The notes beneath the pieces were generated by a model. The model made no database searches, had not been told where the DNA came from, and saw nothing but the letters and a program-made list of their open reading frames with translations. A stretch of DNA of 64,000 nucleotides. Origin: Tricholoma matsutake (taxonomy: Eukaryota > Basidiomycota > Agaricomycetes > Agaricales > Tricholomataceae). The stretch is taken from positions 8,680,001 to 8,744,000 of the forward strand of contig AP026549.1 of assembly GCA_026075535.2 (NCBI GenBank). Reading direction: 5' to 3'. The first letter of the stretch is position 1, and every line of letters starts with the position of its first letter. The translations under genes and the position numbers were made by a program. This document shows, piece after piece, positions 10,741-21,351 of this stretch.

Positions 10741-12420
10741 GTGCAACCTCCGTCTGTTAGACGTAGGAGTGTTGAAATGGAAGAAGTAGATGATGTTGAC
10801 AAACATCATCCATCTACACTGAAACCTTCGGACCCCGTCCTCTTAGGACCCAAAGACGAGCCCCTGAGCAATGCAGAGGATGATCTGGAAGAGATCGTCC
10901 AAGAATTCACTCGGGATAGATTCCCCGATAGACCCAATTTCGAACCTCCCAGGTTTGACCCCTCTATCCCTGCAGTCCTTCCGCCAGATCAGGTCGATGA
11001 CCTGAATGACGTACTCTTCACAATTTGCGAAGATCTAGCTGATAAGGCCAAAAGTAAAGGGCCTCTTTCAAAAAAGGACCTTCCATTGGTGGAGGAAAAG
11101 AGGAAGTATAACTACTACCTTCCCAAATGTCCCGACTCAATGAGGAAACCCCTCGCCGAGAAAATAGCCTAGTACTGCAAAGCAGGCTGGTGGCGCCCGC
11201 CCGCATGGAGCAGGCCACTCCAATGCTGGTAGTTCCCAAGAAAACTGGGAAACTTCACACTGTGATCAACGCAGTGAAACACAATGCTAACACGGTGAAA
11301 GATGTTACACTGTTTCCTGATCAAGACTTAATTCATCTTGATGTCGCTTGGGCAAAATACCGCCTGAAAATTGACCTCTCGGATGCGTATGAGCAGGTCC
11401 GAGTTGCCCCAGAAGACATCTGGAAAACCGCCTTCTCGACGGTTCAAGGTGTCTACGAGAGTCTTGTTATGCAACAAGGTGACTGCAATGCACCCTCAAC
11501 CTTTCAAAGGTTGATGAACTCGATATTCCAAGACTACATCGGGATATTCGTCCACACCTACCTGGACGACATCTTCGTGTTCAGTGACACGATCGAAGAA
11601 CACCAGAAACATCTGGAGCTCGTATTTAATAAACTTCGTGAGCATTCTCTGTACCTTCATGCAGAGAAATGTGAACTCTACACTGAGAAGGTAGAGTGTC
11701 TCGGTCATATGATTGATGAGCATGGCCTACATGCTGATAGCAATAAAATGGCCCGTATACAAGAGTGGAAAACTCCTCGTAATTACCACAAAGTCCAGCG
11801 TTTTCTGGGACTCGTGCAGTATCTGGCACATTTCCTGCCAGATATAAGTGCATTCACTAGTCCGCTTTGTGCGATGACTAAAAATGGCCAAGCCTTTTTG
11901 TGGCGGCCATTGCACAATCATTGCTTCCAGATGATTAAACACATCTGTTGCACGACACCGGTGCTGAAGCCAATCGACCCAGATTCACCAGAGCAGATAT
12001 GGGTGATCTGTGATGCCTCAGTCTTTGGGACTGGAGCAATGTATGGTCAGGGACCTGAGTGGCAAACTTGCTGCCCTGCTGGGTTCCTGTCCAAGAAATT
12101 CTCCGACGCTCAAAGGAACTACCATACCTTTGAGCATGAAACAATTGCCATACTTGAGGCACTCCTCAAGTGGGAAGACAAACTGATCAGTAGACACATT
12201 CATGTGATTACTGATCACCAGGCACTTGAGTTTTTCCAAACTCAACGCCGACTGTCTGCTAGGCAAACACGATGGATGGAATATCTATCGCATTTTGACT
12301 TTGACATTCGTTATGTCAAAGGCAAATTGAACAAAGTAGTGGACACTCTGTCCCGCTACTACCAATTCGACTCTTGGGACGATGTTCCCTTGGTCCAACA
12401 CTACATCTTCGCAGACATAT
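10741..12420 (+). pseudogene. Reverse transcriptase-RNase H of gypsy B
   Basis: A first frame (10741-11172) holds the linker before RT and ends at a TAG. Reading resumes one frame over from about 11200, consistent with one extra base in a C-rich run near 11190-11200. RT motifs are LKIDLSDAYEQV, QGDCNAPSTFQRLM and HTYLDDIFVFS with intact catalytic YLDD, followed by VECLGHMIDEHGL and the RNase H sites CDASVFGTGA, FEHETIAILEA and TDHQALEF. The usual ADALSR tail reads VDTLSR. The frame runs into A#1 gag sequence after 12420, so integrase is missing. Confidence 0.85.
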
Positions 12421-14386
12421 GTGGCTGTGCCCTCGGAGCTTGCACCTGAGGTGCCTTTCCTTTCTTGGACTTTCCTCCTGATGGCTTTCCAAATTTACTA
12501 CTTCCATACATCAACTTTGACTCTGCCTGTTCCCGCCGATATTGCCAGTCAAGGCACATTGCCCAATTATACCACTCATCCAACTTCTCTGGCATAGAAG
12601 GTAGTCAGTAGATAGACTTGAATAAAGAGGGATTTAATCCTGCTTTCAAAAACTCTACCAATGCTGATGATGCTCAACCCAGAAACCCAAACAAAACCCA
12701 CAAAATGGCTTCAGATGGTATAACACGAGTCGGAGGAAGGATGCAAGGCCTGCTAGATGTCACCTGTCAGACCGACCATCAAATAGTCATGAAACTACTG
12801 CTTGTCGAAGCAGTTCAAGGCTAAAAGAATGTGTTTCGAGGACTTGCAATGATTTTCAAGATGTTGTGATGATTTTCGAGACGTTGCGATGATTTTCGAG
12901 ATGTCGCAATATTTTTCGAAGAAGTTTTGAGGAATTTCGAGTGCGCAGATATGTTCGGACACAAGATTGGGGGACTAGACGAGTAGTAGAAGTGAAGAAA
13001 AGGCTAATTGAGGGAAGCAAGAGTGAAAATAGCATAATGTGAGGAATTTCAAGGAATTTCGAGGAAGTTTAGCATAAAACACCAAACTTTGGACTGAATA
13101 AGACTAAACTGTACTCTCAAATCACTGTGATCTGGGAGGAAGACGACGACTTTCTTCTTTTTCTTTGTATCTAGTACATCTTTTTATATAAAATAAAGAA
13201 AGTACCTAAAAAGGCTAGAGAACATGAGGCAAACATGTGGAAAACTCGAGGCAAAAGACAATATAAGTATATCAGAACAATAAAGCGAGCCTAGAAGGGG
13301 TGAATATAACACATGATGAAGAAATAATAAGAAAGAATAGCTAAAACTGGACTGTCCTTGTTATAATTGAATAAAAGATCAAAAACTGCTTCGAGCGGAT
13401 TGTATGCATGCACATGCAGTCGAAATGTATTCGATATATGTGATATAGTGTCCCATGTGTCCAGCATGCGTTCGAAGATCATTTGAACAGGAAATACTGT
13501 GTCTGACGATGTTTTTTGAGGTCCGATGTTTTTTCAAAGATTTTCGAAGATTCTTCGGACTTCGTTCATGGCCCGATATTGGTGCGATATTGTTCGACAA
13601 TGGTAGGGGATACGTCTGGCATGTGTGCGATGACAATTCGGATAGCGATATAGTGTCCGATGTCGATTTTCGATGTTCAATGATTTTTGAAGTCGGTCAA
13701 GGAAATATTGGACTTGTTTGAAGACCGATATTGTTGCGATATTGCTCGATACTGGTTCGGAACTCATCGACGATGTTCCAAGTGTATATCCTGAGCTGTT
13801 CAAAGCTCGGGGGAATTGTATTATGGTGGCCGAAGGCATACAAAGAATTTTGAGGTGTCGTGAAGAATTTTGAAGTGTTGCAAAGAATTTCGAAGCATTA
13901 TCGTGGCTTTGTAGAGGTTCATAGAGCTTTGGAGGGGTTCATAGAGCTTCGGAAGGGTTCATAGAGCTTCGACAATGATTGTAGATGTGTTTTCTGAGCT
14001 TGAACAACAAGGTGGACCTATCAACATGGCTTCTCCCATATCTGTTTGTGAAGCTTCTGCTTTGAACTGCAAAATAAATTCATCCGCCATTAGGGAACCT
14101 TGGTGCATGGTCTTTAATTTAGCATTGGCTTTTGCCTTTGGATTAGGGTCTCCAAACTGTGCCTCCAATCTCTCCAGAAATTCCTTGAAGGTTGCAAATG
14201 GTTTATTTCCCACGGCAATTTGATTAATAGCCTCATTTCTCCAGAATTGTGCTTTCCCCCCCTGAATGTATGAGAGAGCAAACATAATCCTAGACTTGGC
14301 TGTACAAAACTCAGGCTTCCTCCCATGGATGTACAGTACTATAGAGCTGATGAAGGATTTTGTATTCTCCATGGTACCATCAAAGA
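12421..14386 (-). pseudogene. Gag of gypsy A#1, middle and C-terminal pieces around insertion Y
   Basis: Two minus-strand blocks, 14386-14022 and 12661-12421, match consecutive parts of A#2 gag (28560-28930 and 28930-29170). Shared words include MENTKSFISSIVLYIHGRKP, AQFWRNEAINQIA, EFLERLEAQFGDPNP and MPEKLDEWYNW. The blocks are separated by insertion Y. The right end is cut by element X at 14387. The left end stops at 12421, before the zinc knuckle, where gypsy B sequence begins. Confidence 0.85.
12662..14021. other. Insertion Y: 1.36 kb of non-coding sequence within A#1 gag
   Basis: Foreign sequence that splits gag at a point continuous in A#2. It has no convincing gene. It is dense in TTTCGAG/TTTCGAA words, including short tandem arrays at about 12848-12920 (units like ATGATTTTCGAGATGTTGCG), 13841-13900 (AAGAATTTTGAAGTGTTGC) and 13920-13975 (GGTTCATAGAGCTTCGG). 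Flanking bases are similar (CCAATGC and TCAACATGGC) but no clean target duplication is visible. Element class unknown. Confidence 0.6.
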
Positions 14387-14395
14387 TAGTGTTGC
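14387..14395 (+). repeat. Left terminal inverted repeat of element X
   Basis: TAGTGTTGC, immediately after the target bases ATCAAAGA. It is the exact reverse complement of 26033-26041. Confidence 0.7.
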
Positions 14396-14516
14396 CATGG
14401 CTCAGCTAAAAGTCGACTTGAAAGCCAAAGTTGGTCATGTGCTGGTTCAAGTCATGTGCCACTTCCTGATGGAAACAGCCGGTTGATTTGGTCACAACTT
14501 CAACTCAGGTCAGGCC

Positions 14517-15915
14517 TTGAAGTCGACTCACACCATGCTCACCACTCCGCCGAATACAACTTTGCCACTTCCCCAGTCAACTCCAATCAAGATCGATACT
14601 TCCACAACACTTCCCTTTACTACCCATAACAAATATCATATAGAATCATGTACTGCGATGGCAGTGGAGATGGAGAAATATCTTGTTGACCCAATGCCCG
14701 TCCAACAGTTTCTGGATGATTTCTTTCCAGTCAAGAAACTCCCCCATCTTTCAAGTTCTAATATTCCTCGATTCAAATGTGGCAAGTATAATACTACCAT
14801 TCAAGCTAAAACAGAAATAAACACATATGACCCCTTTGTGAGTTTCAGCTACCTAATAACTTGCTTGTTCTCTCACAACCTTTTTCTTCAAGGTAAAATC
14901 AACTCAAGTATTTGCTCCTAAACTCAAAATTGTCAATTCATCCAATATCCCCGATCGTAATCCTCAACTCAATTTTCCGTTCAAGATCAAACCTGATATC
15001 TCCATCTATTCTGTCGACTCATTCCCTGGGGTGGTGACCGATTCTTTGAAAGTAGAGATGTTTCTCGAGTTCAAGTGGAAATCCGGTGATGATCCATTCT
15101 GTGATGTGTATGATGTAGAACATCCGCATGACAAGGATGGCAAGACTGTTAAGTCATTCCTTCGCGACACAAAAGCAGCTAAAGACACTCTAGGGCAGAT
15201 TACTGCTTATGCTGCTGCTCAACTTGGCTCCCAATTTTGTACCCATATCTATTCTGTCCTTATCATAAAGGATACAGCAAGGATACTTCGATGGGACAGA
15301 TCTGGCATGCTTGTGACTGAAGCTATCAAATACAATGAATCTCACCATCTCACTGAGTTTTTCCATCGCTACTCAGAAGCCTCACCAGAGATGCGTGGTA
15401 ACGATCAGTCTGTAATGGATCCAACACCAGCTGAAGCAGTCATGGCTAGGCAAGCCTTGAACCTAGACAACACAGTCCCCCTTGTCAAGCTTACAATCCC
15501 TGACATGGATGGCTCTCCACTCTATTATATTGTGGCTAGCCCTTGGGTGACCCTCTATACCCCACCAGGGTGTGCTACCCATGGATTCCCAGCATATGAC
15601 ATCTCACGATGCGTGCCAGTGTTCATGAAGGATTCATGGAGGGTGGATGTACCAGATATATGGGTGGAGGGGCTCATATATAATAAATTGAAGGCAGCCG
15701 GCATTCGTCATGTTCTGGACTGTCTGTCATCAGGAGATATCTTGATGAACCGGTACCATGCTACAAAGACATTTAAGTATGTCAATGCACCATGGGCCTG
15801 CTATTCGACTGTGCATTTCATTCCTCATTGACACTATTGTCTCACTTTGGATGTCATCAGGCGTTCCCTGACAACATTTCGATCTTCTTATGAAATGGTA
15901 TCTGTTGTGCATGAT
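14517..15915 (+). pseudogene. FunK1-type fungal protein kinase, N-terminal fragment
   Basis: Resembles the FunK1 kinase family that is expanded in Agaricomycetes. Exon 1 runs from about 14517 to 14839 (MPVQQFLDDFFPVKKLPHLS). A 55-bp GT..AG intron follows, then a long exon with GQITAYAAAQLGSQFCTHIY, ARILRWDRSGMLVTEAIKYN, FPAYDISRCVPVFMKDSWRV and YHATKTFKYVNAPWACYSTV. A TGA at 15829-15831 interrupts at a place that normally holds Arg; the frame continues to about 15915 (FRSSYEMVSVVHDAIIG). The catalytic HRD-type loop and DFG-type motif should follow but do not, so this is a non-functional front half. It sits just before the hAT transposase end inside X. Confidence 0.75.
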
Positions 15916-16192
15916 GCAATTATAGGTAAGCTTTTGTGAACATAAGGCAACCTTCTCTTACTCATATTGGACATGGATGGATGTGCTGAATGACCACCAG
16001 CATACAATCAAACTCTTTGAAGTCACGCTCCGAGATTCCACCTCATGGCCAGTGAATGATATTGCAGTGAAGCAGGAGTTCTGAACCAAGACACCATTAC
16101 CTCATCCTGTGACCAAGACTGGATGGGATACAACATTTTTTGTTGTTGGATTAGACAAGGATGATGATGTAAATACCTAACCATTCTACAAG
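15916..16192 (+). other. Coding-like stretch between FunK1 and the hAT domain, unrecognised
   Basis: Starts with an intron-like GTAAGC donor, then a readable piece (LNDHQHTIKLFEVTLRDSTS, later WDTTFFVVGLDKDDDV) interrupted by a stop near 16082. I do not recognise the protein. It could be the edge of the captured fragment or part of the transposase gene. Confidence 0.3.
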
Positions 16193-16818
16193 ATGGGGGA
16201 ATATCGCAAAAATGTCACTACAGAAGCAGAAATTGAACAGCCAGCCTCCGAGGATCCACGGCCAGGATATATGTCACTTGCAGCACAATATGGTTTGGGG
16301 GATGAAATGGAGATTGGTGGCTCTACTAGTTCACATCATCAAGCAACCATCAAAGAAGAGTACTCATCATATATTATGGCTCCTCTCTCCCCAGCATCAA
16401 TGGACATCCTCAAGTTTTGGGAGGTAAGCTTGTGGACATAGTGCTAACAGATATCTAACACATTGATTCTCAGGTGAATGGCAGCACATTTCCAACACTT
16501 TTTAAAATGGCGATGGACTACCTTCCAATTCAAGCCTCAGCTGTACCCTGTGAATGAATTTTTTCTTCAAGTACTGAAACTGACACGAAGAAATGAAACC
16601 ACATCAGTCCCTTACTCATGGAAGCCCTGCAGATGCTCAAATTCTACCTGAAGAAAGAATGTCTCAACTTCGCAGAATCATGGGTGACGCCAGAATCACA
16701 GATGACTGAGGACGACCTGGACAAAGATCATGATCTTCTAGACAATTTGCTTGGAGATGTCAGAGTCCAGGATACTTTAGATAGTATCATGCAGTCCATT
16801 GAAGTTGATGAAGCCTGA
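16193..16818 (+). pseudogene. hAT transposase C-terminal dimerisation domain (hATC)
   Basis: Two exons around a GT..AG intron (about 16426-16474). Exon 1 ends PLSPASMDILKFWE and exon 2 continues NGSTFPTLFKMAMDYLPIQA, SAVPCE, a stop, IFSSSTETDTKKRN and ISPLLMEALQMLKFYLKKE. This is the classic hATC layout: a Trp residue, the DYL.I.A....ER.FS signature and the closing leucine-rich helix. The stop stands where Arg of the ER.FS motif should be. An acidic tail ends at 16818. The catalytic core and zinc finger expected upstream are not found; FunK1 sequence lies there instead. It supports element X being a hAT. Confidence 0.8.
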
Positions 16819-17371
16819 CTCAGACAGTCTGAACTGTGTAGTTCCCTAGCTGCTTACCTACATCTTGTGTTACTTTCTCGCTCATGTACAGTAGTATTTC
16901 TTTGCTTTTTGCCTTTTTTCAGTAACTTCAGTTCAAAACTGCTCATGAATATATGATTTTCTCTTAAGCCTGAGCGAACTTCAACTTCAAGTTCAGCTAA
17001 GGTCACAGGTCACAGTATCACAGTCACTCTTTTTAGGTCATCTGCCAACACCACGCTCCAGTGACAAGCTCCCAGATGCGGCTGGAAGAAACTCCCAGGA
17101 TGCTACTTGACACCAGTCTCCAGTGACGGCCTCTCACCAGCTAGCTGGGACATGAGGGGTGACTCTAGGAAACTAAAGCGCTGAGATCAGCACTCTGCAG
17201 TTCACAAGGCTTTTAACCCTAATATTGGGGGGCTATGATCGGCTCAGCCTTTGTCAGGACCTGGTCAAGTTAGGGAGAGTGCTAGTAGTTCCGGGGTAGA
17301 AATCTGGAGGGCAGGAGGTGGGCCCCCCCACTGGCTGAAACACTTTTTTCCTGCACCACAAGCACATAGGA
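16819..17371. other. Non-coding interval inside X
   Basis: No gene is supported. It contains several CCAGTGACAAGCTCCC-like and CTCCAGTGACGGCC-like words near 17060-17130 and a GGGCCCCCCC tract near 17323. Confidence 0.35.
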
Positions 17372-17602
17372 ATGGGTCAGCATGTATACTTTCTAGTCTC
17401 CTCATTGGTGCATATTTTCACTAAACTTGTCCTTTGCATATCCATAAATTACAACCCTATTCAAGATGCTGATGAGTACAATGACAAGCTTGTAGGAGAG
17501 GTTCATATACTTTTCTCTTTGCTTCTAACACATATATGGGCTTCCTTTCTCTACATGCGCTCCACCAGTCCAAAACTGACATGTATATGATATCCTATCC
17601 CA

Positions 17603-18263
17603 GCACCGCCACACACAATCCATTCTCAACCAACTCAATACCCTCTCCACTGCACACGAGGCCCTCACATCAAATTACAACATGCGCCAGCAAGAAATGG
17701 TTTCAGTCCAACAAGAACTTGATGTGGCCAAGCATGAAGTTAGAGATATTCAAGGGGATCTTGCCCTAGTGAACGATAGCAAGGAGAAGATGCAGAAAGA
17801 GCTCGACAAAATGCTGGAGCAGCTGGGAAATGCTCAAATCGAATTGAAGGTGGAGAGAGAGGAGAGAAAATGTAAGATGGCTGGCATGAGGGAAAGATTA
17901 GTAGATTTGGACACAAAGTTAGTTGAACATTTGTTCCCAATTCCTTTCGCTTTGTTGATGTGTAAAATATCCAGCTATGCACAACTACAAACATCTTTTT
18001 GATCTCTGAAGCTTTTGTACGATGCTTTCCAAGCCTTGCTGAGCGAAATGCGCCATGTTTGTGGATGGGCGGCTGATGGTCTATGGAGTATGTTAATGTT
18101 CTTGCCACTATCACAGAATAATGCTGATATAAATGTTGAAGCTCTTGAACCTCTCTTGGATGCCGCCAACAACTACACCCATGCAGGAGAGTTAAAGATG
18201 GTCCTTGGGGAGCTTCAGGACAAATTAGCTGGCTGTAATATATTTTCTGTTTTCCAAGCCTAA
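17603..18263 (+). CDS. Coiled-coil protein, unrecognised, probably spliced
   Basis: After a likely acceptor AG at 17601-17602 an exon encodes a heptad-rich coiled coil (ILNQLNTLSTAHEALTSNYN, MVSVQQELDVAKHEVRDIQG, EKMQKELDKMLEQLGNAQIE). A donor-like GTTAGT follows near 17919. A second segment (18015-18263) encodes YDAFQALLSEMRHVCGWAAD and EALEPLLDAANNYTHAGELK. No catalytic motif is seen and I do not recognise the family. It lies in the middle of element X, same strand as the other cargo. Exon edges are uncertain. Confidence 0.4.
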
Positions 18264-19662
18264 TATTGACCCTGTCATATGCCACGCCCACACTGGCATT
18301 TATCTTCCCTGTGACCTCTCCTATCAATCTGGCCACCAGAGATGCAACTCACCTGTCTTTGAATCTGGCTACTGGAGGAGCACTGGCTGCTATCCTTGGT
18401 CCACAGAATGAAGCCTTGGAGCTGCAAAACCCGGATGTCTTTGCCCCGCCAAAGACAGACAATGGCCAGGTCCCTAATACTAAGTGGCCATTCTTGCTCA
18501 GTCATAATTGAGTAACTGCCGGAGGCTGGTCTTGTCAGCAAAATAGTACGTCAATGCATGTAAATCATATGTGTATTCATCCTTACACATACGTAGCTGA
18601 GTCATTACCTATTGCGACTGCCTTGGCAGGTGATCACTTTCCTTCCCACTTGCCCTGAGTTGCCAGTTAACCTTTAGTTTCTAGGAGTCAATATGCATCT
18701 TGAGGTCAGAGCAATCCAGTAGGCTATCTGGTTATGTTTAAAGTGGTGATTTGCTGACCAGCTTTTGATAGCAAAATGCACTGGCACAATACTGCTGAGG
18801 TTCGTGTCTTGACCTCAAATTCTGGTCCACATTGATAACGGTTCCTACGTAGTGGGCTTACATGCTAAAAGTAATATTGTGTTTGCTTGTTCTCCTTCAC
18901 TACTTATCCATCATTCCAGGGTGATGTTAGGATCAGCACGGTGAACCCTCAAAGTGAAGTATTTGTTGGAGATGTGGTCCATGTCTCCACACCTGTTATT
19001 CTGTGTTATACATTGATGACCTTTTGCTCAGGGCAAAGGAGACCTGTGGTATTTCCCTCCCAGTAATCCGCATTCCATCCAAGCAAAGAATACAATGAAA
19101 GATGGCGCCAAGTTCCTCATCATGTTCGATTCTGGCACTCTTTCCAAGGATGCCACATTTCTTCTCACTGACTGGCTTGCACATGTTCCCAAAATGGTCC
19201 TAGCAAAAAATTTTGGGGTCCAGAATTTGAGCCTTTTGACCATATACCTGAAACAGAGCTATACATATTTCCTTGTAAGTTTTTTGTACCTCTTCATTTC
19301 ATCATGTGGTCCATAATGCATATCAGTGTCCCCACCACCGGAGAACATCAAGAAGGATATGGTAATTCCTAATAACACTCCACATCCGTATATGTTTGCC
19401 CTGTCCAAAGTCAATGCAATGAAAATGCCAGGAGGGAGTGTAAAGGTGGTAGATTCAAGGACCTTTCACGTGGCTGAAAAAGTAAGCGCTGTTGAGGTTG
19501 AAGTGGAGGTTGGAGGCATAAGGTATGCAGTTGTTCCAACTGAAAAACAGTAGTCCATCGGCGCGTTGCAGGGAACTACACGTAAGTACCACCAATATGC
19601 TTTATGCATTCCATTTATTGAATCCATTACTAGCATCCGACAGAACCAGAGTGGAGCTTCTT

Positions 19663-20914
19663 CATGTAAGTTATCCTGTACGCTGCAAATGATGGAGTTA
19701 AATTGTTTGCAAAAATACGACGACATGCCTAACTTACCAAGATGGATGACAATGGTTGATTGTGTCATTAGGTAATATAGAATAAATGATGTTCTGTTCC
19801 ACCATTGTTCCAGCACATACAATGTCTAGTCTTTGTAATATCCTGAACCCCAAGGATGGTAGACAACTGACAATCAAGTACGTCTCTTAAATGTTGAAAT
19901 TGCAAGTGTATCAAGGCTGAATATCCCCTAGACTTGTCTTGAACACAGAACGTAATGCCTCAACAAGCAGGATACCTTCCTCACTGGCATTGTGCCCTGC
20001 TTCAGATACGAGCGAAAATGTCATTACAGAACCAGGGGAGGATCTTCCTCGAAAAAACCATGAATTCCATCTTGACTGCCCAGACAGCCTGGCTTGTTTG
20101 TCTGATACTGATGGATGACCCCAACACACGCTTCCTGTAATCCTTCGCTGTGCCATCCTTGGAAGCCCTCAGAAGTGTCTTACAATTTGAGAAATATATG
20201 CTGCAATGAAAGAAAAGTATTCCTACTATAAGACGGCCGGCTCGACGTGGAAGGTGATTGTTTTTGTGATACTCTAGATTCCTAATCTCAGCTTGCCCTG
20301 ATTTAGCAATCTGTTCACCACCACTTATCTCTCAATTGTTTATTCGAACAACAGCCAAGACCAGTCACCAACCTGACTTTTGAATCATATTGGACGGTCA
20401 ACCTGGTGGCACCTCCAGGCACAAAACGACCTCGCAAACGTGGCTGGCCAAACAAGGATGCTGATACATTATCACACCCTCTGAAGAAGCGTGGCAGGCC
20501 GCAGAAATTTCCACTCCCATCTGAGCCCAACAAACTTGAAGAGGAGGATGGAGGCAGGGATGAATTGGATGGAAGGGAGGGAGCGGAAGTCTCACCTTGT
20601 TGTGTACATGATACATCCTGGGCCGATGATGACTTCGATGATGACAAGCTCGAATACAAAGAAGTACGCAATATTATCCATGCCTTGGAAGAAGAGTATG
20701 AGAGTGAGGAGGAGATGATACACCCGCTTGATCGACAGAATTCCCTAGTGGGGCTTAGTTGTTTTACATCCTCCAACTCAATGCAACCCTTCTCCCTTCC
20801 TCCATTTTCATCCTTGCGAGATGGTTCAGATGACATCATCAATCGTATGCAGAGCAAAATTGCAAGCCTGCAATGTCAATCTGCAGAGGCTGTTTCACTG
20901 TCTCTTTGGCTGTC
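19663..20914. other. Extra 1.25 kb between exons of the oxalate decarboxylase pseudogene
   Basis: The decarboxylase sequence jumps from WSFFM (ending about 19660) to LFTSTSNAQ (from about 20920), where only a few residues should lie between. The start resembles a splice donor (GTAAGT) and the end an acceptor (CCGAACAG), so this may be an insertion into an intron. It holds the AT-hook-like frame at 20406-20927 and other readable pieces. Confidence 0.5.
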
Positions 20915-20927
20915 CGAACAGTTATGA
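20406..20927 (+). CDS. Basic/acidic ORF with AT-hook-like motifs, unrecognised
   Basis: A 173-residue open frame, extended upstream in the same frame (SVHHHLSLNCLFEQQPRPVT). It opens with two AT-hook-like clusters (TKRPRKRGWPNK and LKKRGRPQKF), then an acidic region (WADDDFDDDKLEYKEVRNII, EEEYESEEEMI) and a Ser-rich tail. AT hooks bind the minor groove of AT-rich DNA and occur in transposases and chromatin proteins. It is likely the tail exon of a transposon protein nested in the decarboxylase pseudogene, but the family is not known to me. Confidence 0.35.
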   Translation: MAPPGTKRPRKRGWPNKDADTLSHPLKKRGRPQKFPLPSEPNKLEEEDGGRDELDGREGAEVSPCCVHDTSWADDDFDDDKLEYKEVRNIIHALEEEYESEEEMIHPLDRQNSLVGLSCFTSSNSMQPFSLPPFSSLRDGSDDIINRMQSKIASLQCQSAEAVSLSLWLSEQL

Positions 20928-21351
20928 TGCTGTTCACATCTACCTCAAATGCTCAAACTTTCAATTTCATGGTAAGAACTTATTCCTGCAGGTCATGTTT
21001 CCTTGCTGTATTTCTTATTTAGGCTGGTGATGTTGGTTACGTTCCTCCATCGTTTGGTGTGTCCCCAATGCTTGGGCTCTTATGACGGTTTCTCACCATG
21101 GCTTGGTAGGACATTATGTGGAGAACACTGGAAATACAACGCTTAAATTCCTCGAGGTTTTCGCATCAGGCAAATGATTATGGAGGCCATATTCTGAACG
21201 CTTAAAGATCTCAATACATATCAGGCTTGTTCCAAGACATCTCACTGGCACAATGGTTGGTATTAATGCCTCCGTCTCTTGTCAAGGTGCACCTTGGGTT
21301 CTTGGATGAGATGATGGCAAATATTAATAGACAAAAGTTAGAAGTAGTGTA

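Larger units (their letters stand above)
6802..12420 (+). mobile_element. Ty3/gypsy element B, 3'-truncated, inserted in A#1
   Basis: Plus-strand gag-protease-RT-RNase H with a 5' LTR starting TGTGGTGACCCGGGG exactly where homology of A#1 to A#2 stops (6801/6802). Sequence is lost after RNase H at 12420, where A#1 gag begins, so integrase and 3' LTR are absent. The family differs from A: its gag starts MAYTKAKTKNK, its RT keeps YLDD and it has no detectable nucleotide match to A#2. Several stops and frameshifts make it inactive. Confidence 0.8.
18281..21351 (+). pseudogene. Oxalate decarboxylase (bicupin), intron-bearing pseudogene
   Basis: Fungal oxalate decarboxylases convert oxalate to formate and CO2 with two Mn-binding cupin domains. 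Here the mature start (LATGGALAAILGPQNEALEL, APPKTDNGQVPNTKWPF) is followed by a TGA at 18509. Cupin 1 has ALAGVNMHLEVRAI and the ligand motif MHWHNTAEV at 18776-18800, then GDVRISTVNPQSEVFVGDV, GKGDLWYFPPSNPHSIQAKN and LLTDWLAHVPKMVLAKNFG. A 1-base frameshift near 19222 precedes HIPETELYIFP. The second domain reads GGSVKVVDSRTFHVAEKVSA, then across two introns RELH..HPTEPEWSFFM, lacking the Trp of the HWH motif. It is then interrupted (19663-20914) and resumes with LFTSTSNAQTFNFMAGDVGY, GHYVENTGNTTLKFLEVF and DISLAQWLVLMPPSLVKVHL to a stop at 21351. At least six small introns remain, so it was not copied from mRNA. Confidence 0.8.

Noticed and set aside
12662..14021. LTR retrotransposon in insertion Y, with a purine tract near 13810
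   Set aside because: No second LTR-like sequence is found at the other end and no clean target duplication is visible.
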